A stretch of 64,000 nucleotides of DNA, from NCBI GenBank assembly GCA_037446115.1, contig JBBIJF010000020.1:1-64000 (forward strand). The letters run 5' to 3'. The position numbers and the translations under genes were made by a program. Shown here piece by piece: positions 24,570 through 32,750 of the stretch (its first letter is position 1; every line of letters begins with the position of its first letter). The DNA is from JANWXD01 sp037446115 (GTDB taxonomy: Bacteria; Acidobacteriota; Terriglobia; Bryobacterales; Bryobacteraceae). Below the pieces are notes generated by a model. That model did no database searches. It saw nothing but the letters and a program-made list of their open reading frames with translations, and was not told the DNA's origin.

Positions 24570-27218
24570 ATGACCCTGGATTTTTTCCGACAGTTCCACG
24601 AGATCGTGGCGCGGCGTCCCGACCGGGCCGCACTGCAGCTCATCGCGGACTCGGGGCGGGAATCGTTCTCCTACCGCCGCATCGCCGAAGAAACCGCCAA
24701 GCTCAGTGTGTTTTTCCAGACCGCAGGCATCCGCCCCGGCGACGCGGTGGGCATCTTGATGGAAAATCACCCTCGCTGGGGTATTGCGTTCCTGGCGGCA
24801 CAGAGCGCGGGCGCAGTGGTCGTGCCGCTCGACATCCTTCACGATCCGGCCACGCTGGCGCGGCTCATCGGGCACGCCGGCTGCAAGCTGGTCGTCGTCT
24901 CGGGCCGTTTGCTGCCGGCCTGGCGTGAGATCCGCGGCCGGCTCTCGGCTGCGCCCGCGGCGGTGGTGACGGGCGGCGCCGAGGACGGGCTGCCGGACTG
25001 GGACGATATCCTGGCGCACACGGCCCCGTGCCCGGCCCTCCCCCTGGTCCCCCGGAGCTTCGATGACGAGCTCGTCATTCTCTACACGAGCGGCACCACC
25101 GGCACGCCTAAAGGCGTCGTGCTGACGCAGCGCAACGTCTATCGCAACGTGGTCGAAATCCTGCGGGTGATTCACGCCGATGAAGACGACCACATGCTCT
25201 CGGTGCTGCCGCTCTACCACGTGCTCGCGCTGATGACCAACTTCATCATCCCGCTCTATGTGGGCGGGCGCGTGACCTATCTGCAGTCCCTGGACGCCCA
25301 GCGCATCCTGAAGACGTTTCGCGAAGAGGGGATCACCATCTTCGTGTGCGTGCCGCAGTTCTACTACCTGATGCAGCGCCGCATCCTGGAGGAAGTGGCC
25401 CGCCAGGGCATGCTGAAGCGCTTTCTGTTCCGGCGGCTGCTGGCGCTGTCCCGCTTCGGCGCCGAGCGGCTGGGGCTCCATCTCGGCCGCTGGTTGTTCC
25501 GTCCGGTTCACGAGCGCTTCGGGCCGCGCTTTCGCCTGATGTGCGTAGGCGGGGCGCGCTTCGACCCAGCCGTGGCCCGTTGGTTCCGTGATCTCGGCTT
25601 CCGCCTCGTCCAGGGCTACGGCCTCACGGAAACCGCCGCGCTGGTCACGGTAGCCTCGCCGGAACCGCATATGGTCGGCTCTGTGGGCCGCCCGCTGGCG
25701 CACACCGAGGTGCGCATTGATTCCCCCGGTGAGGACGGAATCGGCGAGGTCCTCATTCGCGGGGAAAACGTCATGAAGGGCTACCTGAACAACCCGGAGG
25801 CCACGGCCGCGGCCATCCGCGACGGCTGGTTGCACTCGGGCGATCTCGGCTACCTGGACCGGCACGGCTGCCTGCATATCACGGGGCGGAAGAAAGAAGT
25901 GGTCGTGCTCAGCTCGGGCAAGAACATTTATCCGGAAGAGGTCGAGCAGTTTTACCTGACTCACTGCCCGCAGATCCGGGAGCTGGCCGTAATCGGGATT
26001 CCCGAGGACTCCGGGACGGGCGAGCGCCTGCACGCCGTCATCGTGCCGGACTTCGATCATCTGAAGGCGCAGCAGATCGTGAACGCCTACGATGCCGTCC
26101 GCTGGCAGATGGAGACCGTTTCACAGCGACTCCCCTCCTACAAGCGCGTAACCAGTTTCGAGATTCGTACCGAGCCGCTGCCGCGGACCACCACACGGAA
26201 GCTGAAGCGTTTCGAACTCGAGCGGGAAGTGCGCGAGCGCAAACCGGCCCGCACGCAGGCTGCTCCCACGGCAAGCGAGCCCGAGACACCAACGGAAGCC
26301 GCGCTTTTCCAGTTGATCCGCGGCATGAAGGGAGACTGTGCGATCCACCGCTCGATGAACCTGGAGCTGGATCTCGGCTTCACGTCGCTCGAGCGCGTAG
26401 AGCTGGTGAGCAGCGTCCAGGAAGCGTTCGGTGTGTGCTTGACGGAGGCGGAGCTCGCGGAAATTTTCACGGTAGGCGATCTGCTGGCGGCCATCGAACG
26501 GCGCCAGGCGGGCCCCGGGCCTGCGGAGACGCGCGTGACCTGGCGCGAGATTCTGGCAAGTCCGCTCAGCGCCGACGACGCCCGTCAGCTCCATGCGGTG
26601 CTGAAGCGCCGGCTGTGGTTCGAGCCGGTGTATCAGTGCCTGGCTTGGTCGGGCCGGATCCTGGGATGGCTGCTGCTCCGCGCCCGATACCGCGGCCTGG
26701 AGCACTTGCCCCGGGAGTACCCCTTTCTGCTCTGCCCGAACCACCTGAGCTTCGTGGATCCGTTTCTGGTGGCATGCGGGTTGCCGCCGCGCTTGCTGCG
26801 CCGGTTGTTCTTTCTGGCGGCGAGCGAATTTTTCGCGTCGCCGGTCGTGGCCTGGCTCGGGCGGCTGGCCAAGATCATCCCTGTCAGTCCGGACCGGGAG
26901 CTGCGCCGTTCGCTGCGTCTGGCCGCCGAGGGGCTGCGGCGGGGCCTGGTGTTGTGCGTGTTTCCGGAGGGCGAACGCTCGATTGACGGGACTCTCAAGA
27001 CGTTTCGCAAGGGGCCGGCGATCCTGGCCGTGGAGTTAGGCGTACCGGCCGTGCCGGTGGCGATACGGGGGACTTACGAGGTCTGGCGCCGGGGCTCCAA
27101 CCAGATCCGCCTCCACCCCGTCAGCGTCACGTTCGGCCCGCCGCTGACTCCCGCCCCGGGCGAGTCCTACGAGGCCTTCAACGCCCGCCTCACCCAAGCC
27201 GTCTCCTCCCTCCTATAA
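24570..27218 (+). CDS. Three-domain lipid enzyme: acyl-CoA/acyl-ACP synthetase, acyl carrier domain, PlsC acyltransferase
   Basis: An 882-residue fusion. Residues 1-540 are an AMP-forming ligase with the P-loop YTSGTTGTPKG (172-182), GYGLTET (349-355), HSGDLGYLD and GRKKEVVVLSSGKNIYPEE. Residues about 570-640 form an acyl carrier domain with S606 in LGFTSLERVEL as the phosphopantetheine site. Residues 650-882 are a 1-acylglycerol-phosphate acyltransferase with NHLSFVD (724-730) and FPEGERS (798-804). The order suggests that fatty acid is activated, loaded on the internal carrier and delivered to a lysophospholipid. E. coli Aas has the reverse order (acyltransferase first) and no carrier domain. 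The stop is followed by a repeat knot. Confidence 0.92.
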   Translation: MTLDFFRQFHEIVARRPDRAALQLIADSGRESFSYRRIAEETAKLSVFFQTAGIRPGDAVGILMENHPRWGIAFLAAQSAGAVVVPLDILHDPATLARLIGHAGCKLVVVSGRLLPAWREIRGRLSAAPAAVVTGGAEDGLPDWDDILAHTAPCPALPLVPRSFDDELVILYTSGTTGTPKGVVLTQRNVYRNVVEILRVIHADEDDHMLSVLPLYHVLALMTNFIIPLYVGGRVTYLQSLDAQRILKTFREEGITIFVCVPQFYYLMQRRILEEVARQGMLKRFLFRRLLALSRFGAERLGLHLGRWLFRPVHERFGPRFRLMCVGGARFDPAVARWFRDLGFRLVQGYGLTETAALVTVASPEPHMVGSVGRPLAHTEVRIDSPGEDGIGEVLIRGENVMKGYLNNPEATAAAIRDGWLHSGDLGYLDRHGCLHITGRKKEVVVLSSGKNIYPEEVEQFYLTHCPQIRELAVIGIPEDSGTGERLHAVIVPDFDHLKAQQIVNAYDAVRWQMETVSQRLPSYKRVTSFEIRTEPLPRTTTRKLKRFELEREVRERKPARTQAAPTASEPETPTEAALFQLIRGMKGDCAIHRSMNLELDLGFTSLERVELVSSVQEAFGVCLTEAELAEIFTVGDLLAAIERRQAGPGPAETRVTWREILASPLSADDARQLHAVLKRRLWFEPVYQCLAWSGRILGWLLLRARYRGLEHLPREYPFLLCPNHLSFVDPFLVACGLPPRLLRRLFFLAASEFFASPVVAWLGRLAKIIPVSPDRELRRSLRLAAEGLRRGLVLCVFPEGERSIDGTLKTFRKGPAILAVELGVPAVPVAIRGTYEVWRRGSNQIRLHPVSVTFGPPLTPAPGESYEAFNARLTQAVSSLL

Positions 27219-27228
27219 ATCCGTCTAT

Positions 27229-27290
27229 AAATCCGTCAGCCTGGTATGGCACCTTTTTTAAAAATGGGGACATACCAGGCTGACGGATTT
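27229..27290. repeat. 20-bp perfect inverted repeat, large hairpin
   Basis: AAATCCGTCAGCCTGGTATG at 27229-27248 is matched exactly by its reverse complement at 27271-27290. The 22-base centre is itself partly complementary (a T-run against AAAAATGGGG). Read from either strand it makes a long stem that could stop transcription from both sides. Confidence 0.85.
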
Positions 27291-27291
27291 T
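27261..27291 (-). repeat. 31-bp interspersed repeat, copy 2 (exact, inverted)
   Basis: An exact reverse complement, 31 of 31 bases, of the unit at 399-429, which lies 26.8 kb away. Confidence 0.9.
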
Positions 27292-27313
27292 CGGGGACGG
27301 ATTTTCGGGGGGG

Positions 27314-27345
27314 AAAATGGGGGCACACCAGGCTGACAGATTTTT
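27314..27345 (-). repeat. Interspersed repeat, diverged copy 3 (inverted)
   Basis: On the minus strand this reads AAATCTGTCAGCCTGGTGTG then CCCCCATTTT. It matches the 31-bp unit with a few substitutions. Its minus-strand 5' end reaches the last base of the dienelactone hydrolase stop codon. Confidence 0.8.
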
Positions 27346-28142
27346 CAGAGTTTGCGCAGGAGGGCTTTCCAGCGCTCCCAGGCCTGCTGCCGGGCGGTGC
27401 GGTTGGCTTCGGCGGCGTCGGGGGCCTCGCCGGAGCGCATAAAGCCGTGCCCGGCGCCCTCGTAGATGACGTAGTCGAACGTCTTGCCTGCGGCCTTCAT
27501 GAGTTCCTCGGACTTTGCAATCGTGGCGTTGACGCGCGCGTCATTGCCTCCGTAGAACCCGTAGACGGGGCACCGGATCCGGCCGATCGGCTCTGCCTCC
27601 TGCGGGCCCGTGCCGTAAAACACAAACGCCGCCGCCAGGTCCGCCCGGTTCGTCGCAAAGCGAAAGGACTGGCTGCCGCCCCAGCAGAAACCCGCGACCG
27701 CCACTTTGCCGCTGGACGCCGGCAGTTTGGCCACGTAATCCACCACGGCGTTCAGGTCGGCGGTGATCTGCTCCGGGGGCAGCTTGGAGATCGCCTCCCG
27801 GACGCCGTCCACGCTCGGAAACGCACTCGTGCGTCCTCCGCCCGGCCCCATGCCGGAAAGCAGATCCGGAGCAATGGCGATGTAGCCCGCCTCGGCGAGC
27901 TGATCCGCCACGCTCCGCACCCAGTCGGTGAGCCCCATAATCTCGTGAATGACCACGACCGCCGGCGCCTTGTCCTTGCGTTCGGGGAAGACGAGGAACG
28001 CCTCTACGGCGCGGTCCCCATACTTCACCGTGACCCATTCCTGATGGCGCGGCGATTTCTCCAGCCGCTGGCGCGCCCAATCCTGCCCCCGCACCGCACC
28101 GGCCAAAGCAAGCACGGCCATCCCAAAGACGATCTTCCTCAT
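27345..28142 (-). CDS. Dienelactone hydrolase family protein, exported
   Basis: A 265-residue alpha/beta hydrolase with a signal peptide (MRKIVFGMAVLALAGAVRGQ). The triad of the dienelactone hydrolase branch is visible: C153 in GFCWGG, D201 in GGNDARVN and H232 in GAGHGF. VVVIHEIMGLTDWVRSVAD is the usual oxyanion region. Relatives open lactones or hydrolyse esters; secretion suggests action in the periplasm. The start at 28142 has a GGAGG site 6 bases upstream. The stop touches a repeat unit. The substrate is unknown. Confidence 0.9.
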   Translation of the reverse strand: MRKIVFGMAVLALAGAVRGQDWARQRLEKSPRHQEWVTVKYGDRAVEAFLVFPERKDKAPAVVVIHEIMGLTDWVRSVADQLAEAGYIAIAPDLLSGMGPGGGRTSAFPSVDGVREAISKLPPEQITADLNAVVDYVAKLPASSGKVAVAGFCWGGSQSFRFATNRADLAAAFVFYGTGPQEAEPIGRIRCPVYGFYGGNDARVNATIAKSEELMKAAGKTFDYVIYEGAGHGFMRSGEAPDAAEANRTARQQAWERWKALLRKL

Positions 28143-28259
28143 CGCAACCTCCACAGGGTGATTCCCAGACAAGGCACAGTGTATCATCAGCCGGAGGGTG
28201 GTCCGCCCGCCCTGCACGATACGGCCGTGGCCGCGCCGCCACGCTCTTGCTACGCCGCA

Positions 28260-29036
28260 CTACTTCCCCGCCCAGCAGGGGGCCCGTTTCTCCAGAAACG
28301 CCGCGATCCCCTCCTGGGCATCGGCGGTCAGAGAGTTCATCGTCATAACTTCCTTGGCGTAGGCGTAGGCTTTCGCCTGATCCAGATCCGCCTGGGCGTA
28401 AAAAGCCTGTTTGCCCAGAGCGACGGTCAGCGAACTGGAAGCTGCGATCTTGTCCGCCAGCTTCCGCGTTTCGCTACGCAATTCCGCTGCGGGGACGACG
28501 CGGTTGACGAGCCCCCATTCGGCCGCCGTGTGAGCGTCAATCATCTCTCCGGTCAACAGCATCTCCATCGCCCGCTTGCGCCCGATGGCCCGCGTCAAAG
28601 CGACCATGGGAGTGGTACAGAACAGGCCGATGCGCACGCCGGGGGTTGCAAACGCCGCCTCTTCGCTGGCTACGGCCAGATCGCAGCTGGCCACCAGCTG
28701 GCATCCGGCCGCCGTCGCGATGCCCTGCACCTCCGCGATGACGGGTTGGGGGATGGACTGGATCTTGGTCATCAGCTCGGTACAGGCGTCGAAGATCCGC
28801 CGGTAGTCGTTCACGGAGCGGCCCGTCATCTCGCTCAGGTCGTGGCCGGAACAGTACACCTTTCCCGCCGCCGCCAGAATGACGGCGCGCACGGACGCAT
28901 CGTCCCCGATCCTGTCCAGGCACTCGGTGAGTTCCCGCATCAGCGCCAGTGAAAGGGCGTTGCGGCGCTGCGGCCGGTTCAAGGTGACGATCGCGATCGA
29001 GTTTTCCAACTCAACGATGAGGTTTTCGTAGTTCAT
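28260..29036 (-). CDS. Enoyl-CoA hydratase/isomerase family protein
   Basis: A 258-residue crotonase-fold protein. It has IAIVTLNRPQRRNALS at the N-terminus, the first oxyanion segment VYCSGHDLSEM, and the second VQGIATAAGCQLVASCDLAVAS. In the second, the position of one canonical catalytic Glu is occupied by Ala/Gly-type residues, as in ECHDC3-like members. It may therefore be a hydratase-like or hydrolase-like variant rather than a standard beta-oxidation enzyme. It stands just upstream of the dienelactone hydrolase on the same strand, with about 117 bases between them. Confidence 0.85.
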   Translation of the reverse strand: MNYENLIVELENSIAIVTLNRPQRRNALSLALMRELTECLDRIGDDASVRAVILAAAGKVYCSGHDLSEMTGRSVNDYRRIFDACTELMTKIQSIPQPVIAEVQGIATAAGCQLVASCDLAVASEEAAFATPGVRIGLFCTTPMVALTRAIGRKRAMEMLLTGEMIDAHTAAEWGLVNRVVPAAELRSETRKLADKIAASSSLTVALGKQAFYAQADLDQAKAYAYAKEVMTMNSLTADAQEGIAAFLEKRAPCWAGK

Positions 29037-29186
29037 GGCTGCCCCCGGAGGCCTGGTTCCATTATCGCGCTGCGGCGCCGGGCACAGCGTTCCCCGCGAC
29101 TTTGGACACGGTCGGACGGCCGGTGGCGTTGCTTTCTTTAAGCACGCTGGCTACGTGGACTGGCACGGCGCGCGGTGGCTGGCGGC

Positions 29187-29680
29187 TCATCGTCCGAACA
29201 CATACCCCACGCTTGCCCCGACGCGGAGGAACGGCTCCCAGCCCAAGCGAATTTCCGGCGCCACGTACACCCTTGGGTTTACGAAGATCTTTACGCCGAG
29301 GCCTCCCTGAAGACTCCAGCCCGTCGCGCTCACATTCCCAGCGTGGTGGCGAAGCAAACCGAAGCCGAAGATGGCATAGGCCGTACGGCGCCCTGTGAAC
29401 GCAAGTTGACTGCCAGTGAGGGCAACAGGATCAAGTCATAGTCCCAGGAGCCCCGCGCGTAGAGGAACTTCGGGGCAAACGACCAGCTCCGGCTGAAGTA
29501 CAGGTGCGGTCCGAAGCCGACGACGGCGTGTGGAACATCGCACCAAGACTCGTCCACGAAGCAACCGAGACCCGCCCAAGCACGCAGCTCATGAGGCGGC
29601 CGCTGGGCTTGGAGGGTCACCCGGTGCCCGCCGAGCAGGACGCCGGCCAGCGCCGCTGCGCGCACCCATCTGGCGATCAC
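29187..29680 (-). pseudogene. Outer-membrane beta-barrel protein gene, split by a one-base frameshift
   Basis: Read from a GTG at 29680 (AAAGGAG site 9 bases upstream), the frame gives a signal peptide (IARWVRAAALAGVLLGG) and amphipathic strands up to LLPSLAVNLRSQGAVR. It then runs out of frame and stops near 29330. Adding one C in the CC at 29379-29380 restores VRPYAIFGFGLLRH and a further 50 residues ending in VGASVGYVFGR, a typical barrel with a C-terminal aromatic-rich strand. The repaired protein would be 164 residues. A single missing base with otherwise intact coding suggests either a very recent inactivation or an assembly error. It lies between a permease and an enoyl-CoA hydratase, all on the minus strand. 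Confidence 0.8.
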
Positions 29681-29714
29681 CTCCCCAGTCTCCTTTGGTA
29701 CCGCAGGGAGCCGC

Positions 29715-31031
29715 TCATGCCGGACGGACGGGCGCCACCTTGGGCTCGAAGCCCGCCTTGGCCAGAATCCAGTAGACAATGAACCCCGCCACGTAGCTGT
29801 ACACCGAGGCAGGCTGCAGGTACATCTTCGTCGTCTCGGCCAGCGGCAGGAACGGCAGGATTCCGATGAGGAAACCCACCGCCCAGGCTCCGTAGCCGGC
29901 AAGGTTCACGCCCTCCCGCGGCCCGGCCCAACGGCGCCCCGAGAGCAGGTAGTCGGCCGTCATGGCTCCGCAGATGGGCCCGAAAGAGGCGCCGACGATG
30001 GTGAACAATCCGATCAGGTCCGCCGCCGCACCGGTGATGGCCAGAATCAGCGCGACCGTCGCTCCGACCATCGTCGAGATCAAACGGGGCACAGCAGGAA
30101 TCATGGTGGCGAAACTGTTTCCGGCGATGAAGGCGCAAAAGCATGCCGGCGGCACCGAGGCAATGGCGAACAGGAAAAACATCGCCGTGGCCACAAACCC
30201 GCCGATGCCCGCAATCACCGCGTCGTAGCTGTAGCCCTCGATGCCGTACAGCCCTCGGGCCCCCGCGACCGAAAGCAGCGGTAGTCCGCCCGCCACCAGG
30301 ATCGCCAGCGCGATGCCGACTTTGCCGCCCATTTCCACATCCCGCTCGTTGCGGCTGTTCATGCCGAAGTCGGCGCCGGCCGCTCCTGCCGTGGCAAAGA
30401 AACCCACCACCGCGTGGACGAGCAGCGTGAATCCCACAAACGGCGCCGGATCGGTAACCACGTGTCTTTCCAGGCCCCCTGCCGTGCGGTAGAACGCGAA
30501 CAGGATCATGAGCAGGGGGATCAGGTTCAGATACAGGGCGAACCGCGCCACGTACTGAATTCCCTTGACCCCCACATAGGCCATTGTGTAGCCCCACAGC
30601 ACCGCCGTGAGGGCGAACGGCAGTGTGGCGGGCCCGGCGTCTGCCTTCAGTCCCTTCAGAATGAAATCGGTGGAGACAAAGGTGTTCACGGAAAACCATC
30701 CGATCTGCAGCAGCCCCATCAGCAGGCCCGGCATGAGGTAACCGCCGCGCGTCCCGAATGTCGAACTGCCGACCACGTAAAGCGGGTAACCCGTCTGCAT
30801 GCCGAGCATGGCCGGAACGCGATAAAACAGCCCGTAGCTGATGACGCCGGCCACGGCCAGCGCGATCAAGCAGAGCCCCAGACCGGCGCGGTTGATCGTG
30901 CCCTCGGCAAGTTTCATGTAAAAGACCACCCAAAGGAAGACGCCGGCATAACTGGGCGCGGTATTGACGTACCAGGGCGCGCGACGAGAGGGGGGATTCG
31001 GCGCCGTTTTTGCGATATAGTCAGGCAGCAT
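29715..31031 (-). CDS. NCS1-type cytosine/purine permease
   Basis: A 438-residue membrane protein with about 12 helices. PWYVNTAPSYAGVFLWVVFY and GYPLYVVGSSTFGTRGGYL correspond to TM1 and the TM3 substrate region of nucleobase:cation symporters. FGPICGAMTADYLLSGRR matches the conserved end of TM10, although the family's usual residues are partly changed. It probably imports a nucleobase or a related small molecule. AAGGAG lies 5 bases before the ATG, and TATACT (minus strand, 31066-31071) is a possible -10 with a weak -35. It is divergent from the Nramp-like gene. Confidence 0.82.
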   Translation of the reverse strand: MLPDYIAKTAPNPPSRRAPWYVNTAPSYAGVFLWVVFYMKLAEGTINRAGLGLCLIALAVAGVISYGLFYRVPAMLGMQTGYPLYVVGSSTFGTRGGYLMPGLLMGLLQIGWFSVNTFVSTDFILKGLKADAGPATLPFALTAVLWGYTMAYVGVKGIQYVARFALYLNLIPLLMILFAFYRTAGGLERHVVTDPAPFVGFTLLVHAVVGFFATAGAAGADFGMNSRNERDVEMGGKVGIALAILVAGGLPLLSVAGARGLYGIEGYSYDAVIAGIGGFVATAMFFLFAIASVPPACFCAFIAGNSFATMIPAVPRLISTMVGATVALILAITGAAADLIGLFTIVGASFGPICGAMTADYLLSGRRWAGPREGVNLAGYGAWAVGFLIGILPFLPLAETTKMYLQPASVYSYVAGFIVYWILAKAGFEPKVAPVRPA

Positions 31032-31152
31032 ACGGACTCCTTTCCCGAGCGCCTCGGGGCGCCTCAGTATACTACGGCGGCGAGCGTTGCAAGCGCCGCC
31101 CTGCTGGCAATGCCGTCACAGCCCGCGGGATTCCTCTGTTACCCTTGCCCTG

Positions 31153-32619
31153 ATGGCCGCTCCCCGCTACTTGCCGCTCTGGGACCGGGCGGAACTGCCG
31201 GAGCCTCCCGTCTTCGGCCTGCGGCATTGGACCATGCTGATCGGCCCCGGCGTCGTGATGGTCGGATCCAACATTGGCGGAGGCGAGTGGTTGTTCGGCC
31301 CGCTGGTGACGGCCCAGTACGGCGGCACGATCATGTGGCTGGCCAGTCTGTCGATCGTGATGCAGGTCTTCTACAACCTCTCCGTGATGCGCTATGCCCT
31401 TTGGTGCGGCGAGCCGATCTTCGTCGGCTACTTCCGCACTCCTCCCGGCCCGCGCTTCTGGACGACCGTGTACATCGTCAACGACCTGGGAGGGCTGTGG
31501 CCGTACCTGTCCTCCAACGCCGCCGTACCGCTTGCCGCTGTGATCCTCGGCCGGCTGCCTACAGTCGCCGATGATGGCCTGGTGCGCAACCTCGGCTACG
31601 CCATCTTCCTTTCCGCGTTCCTTCCTTTGGTCTTCGGCGGCAAAATTTACAACGCCATCGAGAAGGTGATGGTGGTCAAGCTCATCCTGGTCCTGGGTTT
31701 TCTCAGCTCCGTGACCCTGCTGTGGGTGAGCCGGGAGACCTGGTGGGAAATCGGCTCGGGTCTTTTCCGCTTCGGTGCGCTGCCCGAGGGGGAATTCAGC
31801 TGGGCGACGCTTGCGGCCTTCGCCGCCGTGGCGGGCGCCGGCGGCCTCACCAACAGCGCCTTCTCCAACTACGCCCGCGACAAAGGTTGGGGGATGGGGC
31901 CGCAGGTCGGGGCGCTGCCGAGCCTGGTGGGCGGCCGCACCATCAAGCTCTCCCACACCGGCAAGGTGTTTGAACTTACCGCGGAGAACCTGCGCAAATG
32001 GCGAGGCTGGTTGCGGCACATCCTGCGAGACCAGCTCGCGTTATGGGCTCCGGGTTGCGCGCTGGGCATGGCGTTGCCGGCGATGTTCTCTTACGAGTTC
32101 CTCCGCGGGGTGACGGATGTCCAAGGTCACGCGGTGGCGGCCATGACCGCCGAGGCCATCGCCGCCCGCCACGGCCGCCTGTGGTGGTTTCTGACGTTGC
32201 TTTGCGGCTTCCTGGTCATGGCGCCGACGCAGGTGAGCCAGCTCGACAATATCTGCCGCCGCTGGACCGATCTGCTCTGGACCGGCGCGCGCCGGCTGCG
32301 CCACCTGGAAGAGCACAAGGTCAAGTACGTCTACTATGCGATCCTGGCCGCCTACGGCGTTTGGGGACTCACTGCGTTGCGACTGACCCCGAACCCTCTC
32401 GTGCTCGCCATCGCCAGCGGCGTCATGATGAATTTCGCGCTGGGTTTCTCGGCGCTGCACACCCTCTACGTGAACCTTGTGCTGCTTCCGCCGCCCCTGC
32501 GCCCGGGCTGGCTGCTCAGGGCCGGACTGGTGGCGTGCGCGAGCTTCTATTTCGGCATCTCCGCCATCGCCTTCCGCCAGCAATGGCCCAAGCTGGCGGC
32601 GTGGCTGGGAATCCACTGA
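31153..32619 (+). CDS. Nramp-like membrane transporter with altered metal-site motif
   Basis: A 488-residue protein with 10 to 12 hydrophobic helices in an Nramp/APC arrangement. Where canonical Nramp proteins have the TM1 metal motif DPGN, this one reads GPGVVMVGSNIGGGEW: the Asp and Pro are missing and only an Asn remains. The TM6 region reads AGAGGLTNSAFSNYARD instead of the MPH motif. Transport of manganese or iron is therefore doubtful, and the substrate is open. The start at 31153 begins the conserved AAPRYLPLWDRAELPEPP stretch; TACCCT at 31140-31145 could be a -10 for a leaderless message. Confidence 0.78.
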   Translation: MAAPRYLPLWDRAELPEPPVFGLRHWTMLIGPGVVMVGSNIGGGEWLFGPLVTAQYGGTIMWLASLSIVMQVFYNLSVMRYALWCGEPIFVGYFRTPPGPRFWTTVYIVNDLGGLWPYLSSNAAVPLAAVILGRLPTVADDGLVRNLGYAIFLSAFLPLVFGGKIYNAIEKVMVVKLILVLGFLSSVTLLWVSRETWWEIGSGLFRFGALPEGEFSWATLAAFAAVAGAGGLTNSAFSNYARDKGWGMGPQVGALPSLVGGRTIKLSHTGKVFELTAENLRKWRGWLRHILRDQLALWAPGCALGMALPAMFSYEFLRGVTDVQGHAVAAMTAEAIAARHGRLWWFLTLLCGFLVMAPTQVSQLDNICRRWTDLLWTGARRLRHLEEHKVKYVYYAILAAYGVWGLTALRLTPNPLVLAIASGVMMNFALGFSALHTLYVNLVLLPPPLRPGWLLRAGLVACASFYFGISAIAFRQQWPKLAAWLGIH

Positions 32620-32750
32620 ACGGCCGGCTGTGGCGGAGAAGGGGCACCGGTTTTGCACAAACGAACCCACGCAAAGGAACGCCCGAGATGCCGCGCCTCA
32701 GGGGAAGGCCGCCGCCGCACAGTCAAAGCGGTTCCCGGCGGATCGGACGG
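32620..32750. other. Intergenic stretch between convergent genes
   Basis: 131 bases between the Nramp-like gene and gltD. No frame, RNA gene, T-tailed hairpin or repeat was recognised here. Confidence 0.6.

Larger units (their letters stand above)
27214..27345. repeat. Composite repeat island between convergent genes
   Basis: The whole interval between two convergent stops is made of related repeats: TATAAATCCGTC twice in tandem (27214-27225 and 27226-27237), a forward half unit, an inverted 31-bp unit, a GGATTTTCGGGG duplication, and a diverged inverted unit that touches the stop of the hydrolase gene. No coding potential is seen. Confidence 0.85.

Noticed and set aside
23565..26060. An 831-codon minus-strand open frame opposite the MFS and ligase genes
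   Set aside because: It is antisense to two genes with intact motifs, has no domain pattern, and its composition is typical of a high-GC shadow frame.
29681..29902. Upstream extension of the barrel gene into the permease gene
   Set aside because: The added 74 residues are Arg/Ser-rich shadow sequence of the permease. A signal peptide begins at the GTG 29680 with its own ribosome site.
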